DNA of 64,000 bases from Sophora flavescens (taxonomy: Eukaryota; Streptophyta; Magnoliopsida; Fabales; Fabaceae), in NCBI GenBank assembly GCA_030762895.1, contig CM061070.1, positions 31,399,652 to 31,463,651 on the forward strand. Direction: 5' to 3'. Position numbers and translations under genes: made by a program. Below are positions 21,997 to 34,336 of the stretch, one piece after another; position 1 is the first letter of the stretch; each line of letters starts with the position of its first letter. The notes under the pieces were generated by a model, which was given only the letters and a program-made list of their open reading frames with translations, did no database searches and was not told the origin of the DNA.

Positions 21997-23034
21997 TGTA
22001 ACACCCTATTTTTCGTATGCTTCTTTATCAGTAAATACATGCTTTAATGTGTTTATTTTTGATAAAATCCAGAGGATGATTTTATTTAAAATAAAATCAT
22101 TTTCTTGTGTTGTTTTACCGTATGAAGTCATGGCAAAATTTTCGGTCGAAAATTCAGACGAAAACCGGTCTGGGTTCTCACTGCAGTACAAGTTTACTGA
22201 GCTAGAGACCAAATTTTAATTCGTGAATGAGACGGTTAGTGTTTTTATGATGTTTTGTGTGGGTTTGGATTTTTGCGAAAAATCTTGTTCGGGGCCAAAT
22301 CTTAGGGATTTCCGGGTGAAATCGTGGGGAAATACGATCGGGGAAGTCATCTGATACGCAATGGAGCAGAGCATCAAGAGGATGAAGTGACATAAAGTGA
22401 CTTGATGTGAAGGTTATGACACACCTCAAAAGGTGAATGATGACTTTTTTTCAAAAATCTCACTTTTTCATCTTTCTCTCTCCAATCACATCACATCACC
22501 TTAACTCTTTATCCTCTCTACAAGCAACCCACCTTCTTTCTTCTCTTCATTCTTCCTCTCCCAAAACCATGACCCTCTCCTCTCACTCTCTATAAACGCT
22601 CTTCATTTCCACACTTCATCACTTTCCTCCATTTCTCACATTTACACTTTACTACATTTCTTCTTCTTCTTCTCTCTTACAAAGTTTACATTTTTATCAA
22701 GCTTTTCTCTTAGAGTTCTTCATCAAAATTGTTCATCTTGTTAAGGGTAATACTTCTATGTAGTTCTTTTTCAAAGTTTCATCTTTTGTTTCAAAGTTTT
22801 CTTCATATGTCCTTTATGTGCTTTTAACTTCTAAAACCTCTCAAAAATGGTAGAAAACTCCTTTTGAGTTGAAACTACTTTCTATATTCTTGTATTTACT
22901 CATAATATCACATACTAAAAGGTTGTGTAAAACAAAGTTTCCTAACCTCTTCTTCCTAAGGAGACCGAAACCATGTATATGGTTTAGGTGAATCTGGTTT
23001 CAACTTTTACATGTATGAGTTTGTATTTGAGTTT

Positions 23035-23697
23035 CATTTCCAAGATGATCATGGACCAAGGCTCCCTTATGTTAAAGGATGCTATGTCTAAGTGATTGGA
23101 AAGTTTAAAGATTTTTACCCTATTTTTTATGTAAAGACCAAAACCAATGAGTTTTAAGGCAATGGTGTTTAAGTTTTGTTTTCCAAAATGATCATGGATT
23201 AAGACTCCTTGATATAGAAGGATGCTAAGTCCAAGAGATTGGAAAGTTTGAAGATTTTTAACCCCTATTTCTTGAAAAGGCCGAAACCTTAAATGGTTAT
23301 GGCAAAGATGTTGAGTTTTGTTTTCCAAAGTGGTCATGGACTAAAAAGCTCCTTATGTTTAAGGATGCTATGTCTAAGTGATTGGAAAGTTTAAAATATT
23401 TTCTTGCTTTATTTTCCTATGATGACCGAATGTAACATTTGAGCCAAGATGATTATGGATTAAAGCTCCTTTATGTTAAAGGAAGCTATGTCCAAAAGAT
23501 TGGATGATTTAAATATCTCTAACCTTACAAACTTGTTAAGGCCGAACCTAAGAGTTCATGGTCTAAGACATTTGCTTTTTCCATTTTCCGAAATGATCAT
23601 GGTTTCAAGCTCCTTACTATGTATGGATGCTAACCTAAAGAGATTGGAAAGTTTAGAAATTCCTAGCCTATTTACCTATGCTTGGCCGAAACCCTAA
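23035..23697 (+). repeat. Five tandem units of about 143 bp in the right LTR of C
   Basis: Unit starts are near 23037, 23180, 23320, 23450 and 23583. The fourth unit's start is shortened by a deletion of about 45 bp relative to the left LTR. Confidence 0.82.
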
Positions 23698-25460
23698 GTC
23701 AAGTACTTAGTGGAATTCTTAATTCAACTTTGTTAAACGATTGTTGTTTATGAACTTCTAGCACTTAAGGATCATAAATCCAAGAGTCGCATAAATTTCG
23801 GAAAACCCTAATCCTAGTTTATTGTATGAACCGAACCTATACCTTGTGGTTAGTGTTCTCGAGTGATTCTTTTTTTTAACTCATGATTTTATGTTGGTAA
23901 CCTTAGACTTCCATCGCCGGAGAAGCGAGGATGTTCGTGAACCTTCTTTTCAAATCCAAAACTCTTAACTCCGACGTGAGGTAAGAGGGGATTTCCTAAA
24001 GATATTCAATAACTGTATGCATGTGTGTATGTGTTTAACTGGATATTTATATGTTGATTGAGCTTACTTGGTTATCTAATGTACTTGAACTGTTATGTTG
24101 TTATCTGATATTGAATTGTGCTTGTTCTAAATGTTATAATGCATATCTGTGATGAACTGCTTTCAACTGTGATATTAGCATTGAACTGAGAATATATACT
24201 GCTATTGATTGAAAGTTTGCTAAGTAAGACTTGTGTCTGTGCTCAACTGTTATAAGGATTAAAAACCTTAATAAGCTATGAAGATGAAAGGATTGGTGTT
24301 CTTTTCCAAAAGCTCATTAACTTAAAGTACTTGTTTTAAATGTTGAAATGGTTTTGGTGAACTATTGTTACACAAGAGAAAAATCCTTTTCGAACTATGT
24401 GTCTTCAAGTGAAAACTTTCAAGTTTATTTTGCAATATCATATTGGGGATTTTCAAAGATAAAAGTATTTCAAAGATGCTTTACAAAAGATTTTCAAAGA
24501 GAAGGTTTTCTTCTAAATGTTTTAGAAACTTTCCGATAGCCTGGATAGGTTATCGAGGATTCGGTTTTGAATTTGATTTTCACTGAACGAAAAATAAGTA
24601 CTTAAGAAAGAGATTCTAGTACGCGAGACGTCGCCTCTAGTATTCAGTTATACGCACGTGATCTTGGATCAGTGTTAATTCGAGGCCATGAGTCCTATTC
24701 ATGATGTTCTGGGCTGAGAGTCCAATTCTCGAAATCGAGGACAGTGCGTTCTAATTTTGTTGTTGTGGGCTATTGTCCTTATCATGTTAAGTTCAAAACA
24801 TGAATAAAAGCATAAGTGATTTATATGACCACAACCCTTGACTGGGGCAACGGTCTCGGGCGTTGTGATTGAGCATTCGGACTGTGTGTCCTATGTTTCT
24901 AAGTTTTCAAGTGATGGGGAAGTGATGATTAAGTCGTTAGCTTTGAGCTGCAACAGTGAAAAAGAATGAACACAAAGAAAACCTTTTGAATAAAATATTT
25001 TCTCATGTGCATTTCCCCAGGTAGACGTGCTTTCTTACATATCAGATACAAGGTGGTATCTGGGAGTCAGTCCATGTGATCGGTTCAGAGGCATATGTGA
25101 CGTTGCTCGTCCTGAGACCTTAAATGCATGAGGGTATGGAGGCAACTGCTCGATGGACTAGAGATTGACCAACTCTAATTCTTCTCCAGTGGAAAATGAT
25201 GTTGATATCTCATGAGATTAAGTTAGAGCCTGATATTGAAGTGCCATGCATATTTTCAAAGATTGACTGTGCGGGTTTGAGACCCTTTGATATAACACTG
25301 CTATGTTATGTATATGCATAATTTAACTGCTTATATGATTATGTGATGTATGTATCATGTATATGGTTGTTGTGGGATATATCTTATGACGGTATCTCAC
25401 TCTTGCACATCTGTATGTTCTATTCTTTTCTTCCTAAACCGGGTATGCGCGTGCTTTTAG

Positions 25461-26000
25461 ATGGATCCGAACGTTCCCTTGGCACAGTAGAGCTCGAGGA
25501 GCGAAGTGTTTGATCATGCTGGGACGGCAGAGAACTGGAATATACATGAGAGTGCGACGACCGCGACGTATCGAGGACCAGTCACAACTACCGAGACGAA
25601 TGCTAACGGAGTGCCCGTACGAAGGATTCATACCGTCGAGATGAGGAATATGGCGCTTCCACCTCCATGGTACTACCTTCATACGCTACAAGTCACCGGT
25701 CTCCTTCATGAGAATTTTGATCCAGTTGAACCGCTTGCGGAGGATCCAGTGGAGGAGGATCCCGAAGAGGATCCTGAGGAGGAACCTCTTGAGCTAATAG
25801 AGGTCGAGGACGAGGAGGGGGAGGAGCCAGAGTACCATCCACAGGATCAAGGAGATGACGACGTCCCTATCGACGATGGCGGTGACGTTATCGATCTGGA
25901 TCTGATATCTCGTCTGGGGGTAGCGTCTGTGGTCACTCTGCATGCAGGAGGCATTGGTAGATCGTCCGTCGGCTTTTGGAGTTGTCCCGATAGTCCCTAG
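25461..26000 (+). pseudogene. Right-LTR copy of the LTR-encoded acidic ORF
   Basis: This is the counterpart of the ORF at 17889-18389. The ATG at 25461 and the CTTTTAG before it are conserved. The tenth codon is TAG at 25488-25490 where the left copy has TCG, and a shift near 25900 alters the C-terminus. The rest of the frame stays open from 25506 to 26000. Several differences between the copies change residues, as expected after insertion when neither copy is under selection. Confidence 0.6.
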
Positions 26001-26355
26001 GCTTTTAGAGCCATCTTTTTAGTCTTGTACCCAGTTCCCTATCCCCGATTTGGTGTTTCTTTTTTTTTACCTGTTTCTTCAGTAGCTGTTTTAGAGTATG
26101 TTGGCCAGTTCGACAAGGCCTGTTTTGTAATCAAACCTAAGATCCCAAGTGGGACAGTTATATTTATATGAATGAAGTTTATCTTCATGTTCCGAGTGTT
26201 CATCACCTTTTCTTAACTTCTTTTAACAAAAAAAAATTGAGTACCCTTTTTCAGTAACCCTATATAAAGGTTATTTTTCCGAAAGCGACCAGCGTTCTAA
26301 ATAGGTTTCTTTTCCGCAACGGGTAAACATGTGATGGCGGGTTTTAGGGTGTCAC

Positions 26356-26607
26356 TAGTATGATATAGAGAAAAGAGATAATAACGAATTATACATGCAT
26401 ATGTTGAGGGGGAGCTTAAAAGCTTACATGATTAATGGGGAGTAAATCAAATTCTGCTATGATAATATTTTTTTGCTCTGATATACTTCTGCTCTGACTG
26501 CTCTGATACCATGATATGAATCTGTCAAAAACACTTAGCTTCTGCTACACTTATACTCTGATCTTATAATTTATTAAAAGGTTTGTCATAATCAAAAAGG
26601 GGGAGAC
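26356..26607 (+). other. 3' polypurine region of element B, after C
   Basis: It begins with the second copy of the 41-bp repeat (26357-26397). Purine tracts follow at 26406-26414 (GAGGGGGAG), 26435-26442 and 26594-26606 (AAAAAGGGGGAGA), the last directly before the right LTR and likely the working primer. No coding sequence is seen. Confidence 0.75.
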
Positions 26608-28403
26608 TGTTAGACACAATGACTTAGAGATTTTGATATATGACAAATACAACTTAATGTGTATGCAAGTGTTTTTAGTGTCAAATTGTAAAGACAGGTA
26701 TCAAGCAATAATCAACAAGTTCAGTGACCAATTAAAGGAGAATATTCAAGGAAGAACTTGAAGGAATCGAAAGAGCTACATGGAGGAGTCAAATAGCAAA
26801 GACATAGATCAAAGGAATCATCAAGACAAAAGCTTAACGGAAAAAATTAGATTTAAGTTAGATGATTTGTAAGAGAAAGAAATCTCTTAGTCACAAAGAA
26901 GCTCAATCAAAAAGATGCATGAAGAAAATCATTTTTCATAACTTGCATTAAAAGGAAAAGTTTTCGTTAATGAAAATGATTTTTGGAAATATGATTTCAT
27001 AAGAAGCGCTCGTCCAACACAAGGAATAGAAGCGCACGTCCAACACAAGTGATAGAAGCACACGTCCAAACACAAGTGATAGAAGCGCTCGTCCAACACA
27101 AGTGACAGAAGCGCATGTCCACTAAAGTGACACAAGCGCTCGTCCAGAAGTGCTCGTCCACTAAAGTGACAGAAGTGCTCGTCCACTAAAGTGATACAAG
27201 CGCTCGTCCACACATGTCTTTGGACTTGCTAAGTTCTTAAAGGAGTATCCGTCCAATGACGTGGCATATGGAGCTCGTCTACTAGCCCATCCGAATGTAA
27301 AATCTTAATGGCTAGATGGACGCGGTTATTTTCAAGATGGACGTCAATTCTATAAGAACTATCATAATCTTATTTCAAGAACCAGAATCAAGAAAACAGA
27401 TTCTGTTAATCAGATCCAAATCTGTTTTGATTGATCCCAACAACTATAACTTGTTTTCTATATAAAGAGGGATTAAAGGAACACTTAAACATATATCGAT
27501 CATTACATGCGAAATCAAATTGTGAAAATCATTCGTCTTCTTTCTTGAGCTTATTGTGAAAAGAGTGTTTCGTTCTCATAAGTGCTTCAATTTGTATATC
27601 TGACTATTGTGAGTTAGGAATCAATTTTTGTTTAACTTTTGATTGTAAAGAGAGAGGGAGTCTCTCCGAGTGATTAGGGTGAGGTATCCCTAAGGTTGAA
27701 CATTGAGGCTCTTCACAAGAGTGTGGTATCTCGAGGTGAATGAGTGCTCTATGGTGTGAAGGTTTTTCAAGCTACCTGGCAAAGCTTGTGTGTTAGTGTG
27801 TGAAATCCCACAGGTGGAGTGGGGACTGGATGTAGGTCACAGTGGAGGTGACTGAACCAGGATAAATCTGGTTGTGTAGTATCTCTAAACTCAAACTCCT
27901 TGCTTTCTGTTTATGATCAAGAACATGTGATTTTGATGTTTAAAGTTCAATATAATTTCTGTTCTTGATCTGTATAAACTGTATTGAAATCTGAGTTCGA
28001 TTATAATCAAGACTGTGTTATCTACATTCAAAACTGAGTTGATCAAAACCATTCTTTATTGTTGAAACTGAACTAATACTGAAACTGAAACCTGCAAGTT
28101 CGTTCTTAATTGTTAATACTTATATCTGAAACTTGCATAACTTATTCTTAATCTTTAATGGTTTAATCAGTTTCTGTATCTTGTTATTATTGAATCTTGA
28201 ACCCGAACCTATTCTGAATAAATCTTTCTTATCCTCATCACCTTCTATTCAAGATTTTATATAAACCCTTCATTGATTTTGTAAAAGATCCTGAGGCAAC
28301 AAATCTGCAACTCTGATTTGAAAAGTTTTGTGATTAAGGGGGAAATATTTTAAGAAAATTCACCCCCCCCCCCCCCTCTTGAGTCGTTGAAGCTAAAACA
28401 ACA
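26608..28403 (+). repeat. Right LTR of element B
   Basis: This LTR is about 1796 bp, TGTTAGACAC to AAAACAACA, followed by the target duplication ATGCT. It is like the left LTR but has a rearranged minisatellite (27003-27215) and a poly-C tract of about 14 at 28362-28376. The TATA box is at 27459-27466. Confidence 0.93.
27003..27215 (+). repeat. LTR minisatellite, right copy, about eight units
   Basis: The same 25-bp family as 9211-9440. The order and number of variant units differ between the two LTRs, and one unit is cut short (CGCTCGTCCAGAAGTGCTCG near 27138-27157), showing that units were gained or lost after insertion. Confidence 0.88.
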
Positions 28404-29263
28404 ATGCTCTCTGTGATGCATGTCAGAAGGGAAAACAAGTCAAAGGTTCCTTTGAATCTAAGAATGTTGTTAGTACCAACAGACCGCTGGAATTACTACA
28501 CCTCGATCTCTTGGGTCCAACAAGGACTACCTCTGTCAGTGGTAAGAAATATGATCTTGTCATAGTAGACGACTACACTAGATGGACATGGGTTATGTTC
28601 CTTGCTCACAAGGATGAGTCATTAAAGGTCTTTTATGTATTCTGCAAACGTGTACATAATGAAAAAGGCATGTGTATAGCTTCAATTAGAAGTGATCATG
28701 GGGGAGGATTTGTCAATGAGCTATTCCATCGGTTTTGTGAAGAAGGTGGTATTCAACACAACTTCTCAATACCAAGAACACCACAGCAAAATGGTGTGGT
28801 AGAGAGAAAGAACATATCTCTTCAAGAGATGGCTAGGACTATGCTCAATGACAATTCTGTCCCTAAGCACTTCTGGGCTGAAGCTATGAACACTGCCTGC
28901 TACATTCAGAATAGAATATACATTAGACCTATTCTGAATAAGACACCTTATGAATTGTGGAAAGGTAGAAAACCCAACATTTCATATTTCCACCCTTTCA
29001 AATGTAAATGTTATATTTTGAATACAAAAGATCAACTTGGTAAATTTGATGCTAAAGTAGATAATGGAATCCTTCTAGGATTTTCTGAAACTTCAAAAAG
29101 GTTTAGAGTTTATAATTCTAGAACTTTAGTTGTAGAAGAATGTATTCATGTAAAATTTGATGACAAACAGCCTGATAAGAGACTATTGGAGCTAGATGAA
29201 GCTTTTGCAGATCTTGATCTAAATATTTCAGGAGAAAAACCAGAAATCAAGTATGATAGATGA
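28404..29263 (+). pseudogene. Integrase of element A
   Basis: This continues the pol gene broken at 8816. After ALCDACQKGKQVKG and HLDLLGPTRT, the retroviral integrase core is clear: VIVDDYTRWTW (first Asp), IRSDHGGGF (second Asp) and TPQQNGVVERKN (catalytic Glu). The C-terminal copia block follows, with NKTPYELWKGRKPNISYFHPF and GILLGFSE. The reading frame is open from 28511 to the stop at 29261-29263, so the catalytic domain itself is intact in sequence. It cannot be expressed as a full polyprotein because upstream and downstream parts are broken. Confidence 0.92.
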
Positions 29264-30961
29264 CTCCTCTCAACAACAACCTGAAACGTCTACCTCTCAA
29301 CAAGAAAATGCTCAGAAATCTTGGTATTTCAGAAATTACCATCCTCAAGATCAAATCATTGGTGACCCCAATGACAAGCTAAGAACTAGGTCAACCTTTA
29401 GAGAACAAAGTGATTCTGCTCTTGTCTCTGAATGTGAACCGAAGACAGTGGACGAAGCTCTACTGGACGAAGGATGGATTCTAGCTATGCAAGATGAGCT
29501 TAATCAGTTTGAGAGAAGTGAAGTCTGGATGCTTGTACCCCTGCCTAAAGACAAGTCAGTCATTGGAACAAAGTGGGTCTACAGAAACAAGCTTGATGAA
29601 GATGGTAAGGTTGTGAGAAACAAGGCAAGACTTGTTGCTCAAGGCTACTCTCAAGAATAAGGTATAGACTACACTGAAACTTTTGCACCGGTTGCTAGAC
29701 TAGAAGCTATAAGAATTTTAATATTGTTTGATGCACATCATAGCTTTATGCTTTTTCAAATGGATGTTAAAAGTGCCTTCTTAAATGGCTTTATCAATGA
29801 AGAAGTATATGTCATGCAACCTCCTGGCTTTGAAAATACAAATCACCCTGAACATTGTATGGACTTAAGAAAGCATTGTATGGACTTAAGCAAGCTCCTA
29901 GAGCTTGGTACGATAGGTTAAGTTCGTTTCTAATGGAAAATGGTTTTAATAGAGGAAAAGTAGACACAACTCTATTTAGAAAATCTATTAAGTCAGATTT
30001 CATTATAGTACAGACTTATATTGATGATATCATTTTCAGTGCTACTAATGAATCTCTATGCAAGGAATTTTCTAAGTTAATGCAGAAAGAATTTGAAATG
30101 AGCATGATGGGAGAACTCAAATTCTTCCTTGGACTTCAAGTTATACAGTCTATGGACGAGGTGTACATCTATCAGACTAAGTATACAAAGGAACTTCTAA
30201 AGAGGATTAAGATGGATGATTGCAAACCAATGAATACTCCTATGCATCCCACTTCAATACTGAACAAAGATGATAAAGAGAAAAAGGTAGACCAAAAGGT
30301 ATATAGAGGTATGATAGGATCTCTTTTATATCTGACTGCGTCTAGGCCTAATATAATGTTCAATGTTTGCTTATGTGCTTGTTTTCAATCTGATCCTAGA
30401 GAGTCTCATCTCTCAATAGTTAAGAGAATATTTATATATTTAAAAGGTACTACTAATCTGGGCTTGTGCTTTAAGAAAAATGATAATTACAGATTAGTTG
30501 GTTTTTGTGATGCCGACTATGCTGGAGATAGAATTGAAAGAAAAAGCACCAGTGGAGGATGTCACTTCATTGGAGCTAACCTAGTATCATGGTCAAGCAA
30601 AAGGTAAAGTACCATTGCTCTATCAACTGCTGAAGCAGAGTACATGTCAGCTGCAAGCTGCTGCACACAACTTCTATGGATCAAACATCAATTGGAGGAC
30701 TACAATGTATTTGTAAGTAGTATTCCACTTATGTGTGATAATACAGCTGCAATCAATTTATCTAAGAATCCAATATTGCATTCTAGAGCTAAGCATATAG
30801 AAATCAAACATCATTTTATTAGGGATTATGTGCAAAAAGGTGTGTTTGATGTTCAATTTGTAGATACTGACCACCAATGGGCAGATATCTTCACTAAACC
30901 TCTTGCTGAGGATAGATTTATCTTTATAAAAAAGCATTTGAATATGTTGTATGTGGATTGA
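29253..30961 (+). pseudogene. RT and RNase H of element A
   Basis: 29253-29660 holds the RT start (ALLDEGWILAMQDELNQFER, GTKWVYRNKL), then a TAA at 29658. The same frame continues to about 29860 with MDVKSAFLNGF. A 21-bp tandem duplication near 29853-29894 breaks the frame. 29855-30607 gives LYGLKQAPRAWYDRL, the catalytic YIDD box and MIGSLLYLT, then RNase H (CDADYAGD, KSTSGGCHF). A TAA at 30605-30607 follows, then 30644-30961 with ALSTAEAEY just upstream, CDNTAAINL, the HIEIKHHFIRD block and DIFTKPL. Confidence 0.93.
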
Positions 30962-31423
30962 GCTAGTATATTTATTGTTAATTTGGTCGTCCATTGCATG
31001 TTTTCTCTGCACGTCCGCTAGTCATGACATCCAGAGCAAGTAAAATCTACGTGTCCACTACATATGTCTTTACACGTCCACTCTTAGTCTTGTGTGGACT
31101 CGTCTATACACACATTTATTGCTTATATTAATTTGTTCTTGAACACATTTATATAAAACGCTTCTCTTTCCTTGCTGAGTCGGCTACCCTCATCAATCCC
31201 ATCGTAACTTTTTACGGTCCCAAGTTACCAACGCCGTTTTACACTTAATGACATGTCTTGTCATTATTAATTTTTTGGAAATTGTTGGTTTTCAGAAATC
31301 TTTAAAAGTAACCTCTTTCCCTCTGAAAATCTTTTCGCATCTCTTCATCCCTATCAACCTCTCTCTCTGAATCTTTCGAACTCTCTGTCTCCTTTGTTCT
31401 TCCAAAACTCATCTTACTCAGCA
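30962..31423 (+). other. Spacer between pol and env-like gene of element A
   Basis: About 460 bp with no supported frame. It has several CGTCCA/CGTCTA words at 30986-31110, and CT-rich sequence before the env-like ATG that would suit a splice acceptor for a subgenomic mRNA. The latter is inference. Confidence 0.5.
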
Positions 31424-34336
31424 ATGGCTTCAACTACTGCTCCCATGCATGCTTTTGCAACTGACACTATGTCCATATCTGTGGAACATCACTTCAACTT
31501 TAGAATTCTGCAATCTGGATGTGAGTAAGTTCATTAACGCTGCTGGATGGGATGGAATCTTTCTGGAAAAAGTCTCAGTATATCCAGATTTGATAAGGGA
31601 ATTCTGGAAAAGACCAAAGATATCTGAAACAGAAGTGGTTGGGTTTGTGCTGGGAAGGAAAGTGATAGTATCAGAGAAAACCATCTCTGATGCGATTGCT
31701 TGTGCTCAAGAAGGATTGGTCTTCACGGAGAACTGGGAAGAAGACCTAGGTGGTCCAGAGACAATTGCTGTTACCCTTATGAGGCAAGACAGCGTGAGAA
31801 ATCATTCTTGGAAATCCTCTGAGATGAAAGATCACATCAGGATTCTTCACCAAATCCTAAACAAGGCGGTGCTGCATAAGATTGGCTCTAAGGACAACTT
31901 ATCACCTCTTCACAAGTTCTGCCTTTGCCATCTGGTTTTTGAAACAAAGATTAACATACCCTGGATCCTATTTCATCGCTTCAAGGATGCCATTACCAAC
32001 AGAGAATCTGTTTCTCACATTACTTTCACTCATCTTCTGTCAAAAATTCTCAGGCAGCAAGGCGTGTACGATGTTCTAAGTGCAAAACCTAAGGATGAAC
32101 AAGAAAGACTCCTTCGTGAGAAAGGATTGCAAGCTGTTGACTTTGGCCGAGTTAATCTCAGTGGCATGCAACTCAGCACTTATAAGCAAGTGGAGTTGGC
32201 CAAGCTTGAAGAGAAAATGAAGATTAAGGAAGAATCACTTGAAGCCAACGAAGCTGCAATTCTTGGTTTAAAGAAAGGAACCAAGAGGAAGACTGTGGCT
32301 GTGAGGCAACCCCTTCCCAAGAAGACTACTAGAGGATCTGTCCCCTCTGTATCTTCTGGTGCTACTCTTCCACCTGCACAAAAAAGGACAAGGAAAGTCA
32401 TCATGTCTGAAGAAGAAGATGATGGTGAACTTCCTATTGCTGCCATTCTAGAAAAACAAGTTGCTGATGTTGTTGGTCCAATTGCCAAGAAGAAGAGGCA
32501 ACCAGCAAATAGGGCTAGAACAACCTTGGCTTCTGAGGTAGTATTCCCTGCTAATGACCCTGTTAGGTTGGCAGTAGATGAATTAGTGTCTAATTTAGGA
32601 ACTCAAGCTGATAATGTCTCTACTCCACATGATGTGAATAATGTTTATGTTCCTACCCTGCCACAATCACCACCCTCACCACTACCACATATAGACAATA
32701 GCATTAACATTGGAGCCCCTTTCCAAAACCCTTGAAAACTTTGTTTCCACCCATAATTCCCTCTTCCATTCTCTGTACTGGCAAATCTGAAAATTGGGCC
32801 ATAGTACAGAGAGAATGGAAAATGCTTTTTCACACCATTCCACAAGAACCAGGACTCATTTTAACAAAATGGTATCCCCTAGATGAGTATGAGTATGAAC
32901 CCCTCAACATCTATCCATACTGGGTCAACCCTGAACCCCACACTCCAACTGGCCTATTCCCTTCCCAAATGTTCAATGAACATGGACCTCTCCTCATCCA
33001 CCTTCCCCAACAAAGTTTCCCTGCCAGAAAAATCTACCCCAACCTAGTGAAACTTCCACCCCTTAAACCATTCGCTAATGGAGTAGAGAGAGTTATCATA
33101 TCTGACTGGCATATTGATCCAAGCAAGAAGGATCTTGGATGTGTTCTTGAGAAAAGAGCCAGATCCTTCAGGCAAATACCTTTTGTCATGGACAAGACTA
33201 CAAACTGGATGACTGTCAAACATCCAAGAATATATGGAGCTGATGTTGACCAGTTTGTGGACACTCTCATGTATGAGATGCTAAAATGGGAATTCAGCCA
33301 CTTCAAAGCTGACAGAGCTGCACGATTTGTCCCTCCAACCTAGTTAAGACACTCCACTTCTACAAATGTTGGAGTCAAGCCCAACCAGATCTGTCCTAGG
33401 TTGTCAGTGATTGATCTAAACAAGGACAAGGACAGGAAGCATCCAAGGCACAAAGGAAAGATGCTATTAGTTGAAGACATTATGCTGGATCTTTTTGACC
33501 ACTCACAGATGGATTACATTCAATCCTTGCCAATTGAGATGGTCACTGTGGCTAACTATGCAGGAGCTTTCTGGCAATCCCACTTGATTCACTGCACCAG
33601 AGAAGCCTCCACTTCTGGCCTGACTGCTAAAGAGAAGAAGGAAACTCCAAAATTCAGAGGCAGATGTGGACTCTCTCGTGTCAGATATCTGATCTTCAAG
33701 GATCTGTGGGGTTTGCCAATAACCAGCCATGATGTGGAAATTCCTAATCCAATTCACTGGGCAAAGGATAAACTCGAGCGAATTATACAATATGATATTG
33801 CCACAGCTTCAACCTCATCCTCTGAGCATACAACCAAAGAATTAGTTGTGGAAGGCCCTGAGCTAAATGTTGAAATCTTCTCAAAACCTGCTTCTGAACC
33901 TTCAACTCCCTTAGCTGATGTCGTGGCTGTTGCTACTGTTGAGCCAACTCTGACAGAGCAGTCTGATGAGATATGTGCTTCTAAGCAAGGTGCTGAGTCT
34001 GCTAAGACATCTTCTCAACCATTAGCTCTTGCTATGGTTCATCCTCCAGCCCAAGCTCAAGACACTGTCTCAGACTCCGATGAAAGCTCAAGACAATTAT
34101 CCTTGCCACTGAATCTTGAGGACATCATTGGAAGAATTGTTGATGATAAGGTTGGTAAGGTAGTTGAAGAGAAGACAGAGCAGATGGCACAACAGATTGA
34201 GGAAAGAGTGCAAAAGCAAGTTCAAGATACCTTGGCCCCTACAAATGCTATGGTGACTCAAATGCTGGCCTTATTAATGGAATTTCAGAAAAACCAAAAT
34301 CCTCATAAACCCCCTCCACCACCTCCTTCTTCTTAA
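31424..34336 (+). pseudogene. Sirevirus env-like gene (element A)
   Basis: The ATG at 31424 begins MASTTAPMHAF. After about 35 codons the frame shifts to 31449-32735, which holds DLIREFW, VSEKTISDAI, ILHQILN and LHKFCLCHL. It shifts again near 32735 into 32732-33343, a TAG follows, and 33401-34336 continues in the same frame. The C-terminus has an EDIIGRIVDDKVGKVVEEK-like heptad stretch and a proline tail (KPPPPPPPSS). Gene order and content match 340-3348 of element D. Retroviral envelope features (signal peptide, fusion peptide, membrane anchor) are not visible. The name reflects Sirevirus convention only. Confidence 0.82.

Larger units (their letters stand above)
14493..26355 (+). mobile_element. 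Chromovirus (Ty3/gypsy, Tekay/Del-like) element C, RT-deleted
   Basis: A plus-strand Ty3/gypsy element with very long LTRs (14493-18785 and 21997-26355) around only 3.2 kb of internal sequence. The internal part has gag with CCHC knuckles, aspartic protease, the first residues of RT, and an integrase that ends in a chromodomain. Most of RT and all of RNase H are deleted. The primer-binding site matches initiator tRNA-Met. The lineage call (Tekay/Del) rests on the integrase C-terminus (FHVSQLRKF) and the chromodomain pattern. It is inserted in the polypurine region of element B. Confidence 0.92.
21997..26355 (+). repeat. Right LTR of element C
   Basis: TGTAACACCC to GGTGTCAC. It is collinear with the left LTR, with scattered substitutions and a few indels, including about 100 bp present here near 25130-25230 and missing on the left. 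It carries its own copies of the TATA box (22591-22597), tandem units (23035-23697), splice donor (near 23980) and ORF (25461, broken). Confidence 0.93.
8817..28403 (+). mobile_element. Sirevirus-like element B (env-less, deleted), interrupted by C
   Basis: A second plus-strand Ty1/copia element of a different subfamily from A and D. Its LTRs (8817-10625 and 26608-28403) begin TGTTAGAC and end AAAACAACA. It carries gag, RT and RNase H, but protease and integrase are absent between 12467 and 12665, and there is no env-like gene. Several polypurine tracts lie between RNase H and the right LTR, a Sirevirus trait. Element C (14493-26355) lies in that polypurine region. It must have relied on proteins from another element to move. 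Confidence 0.93.
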
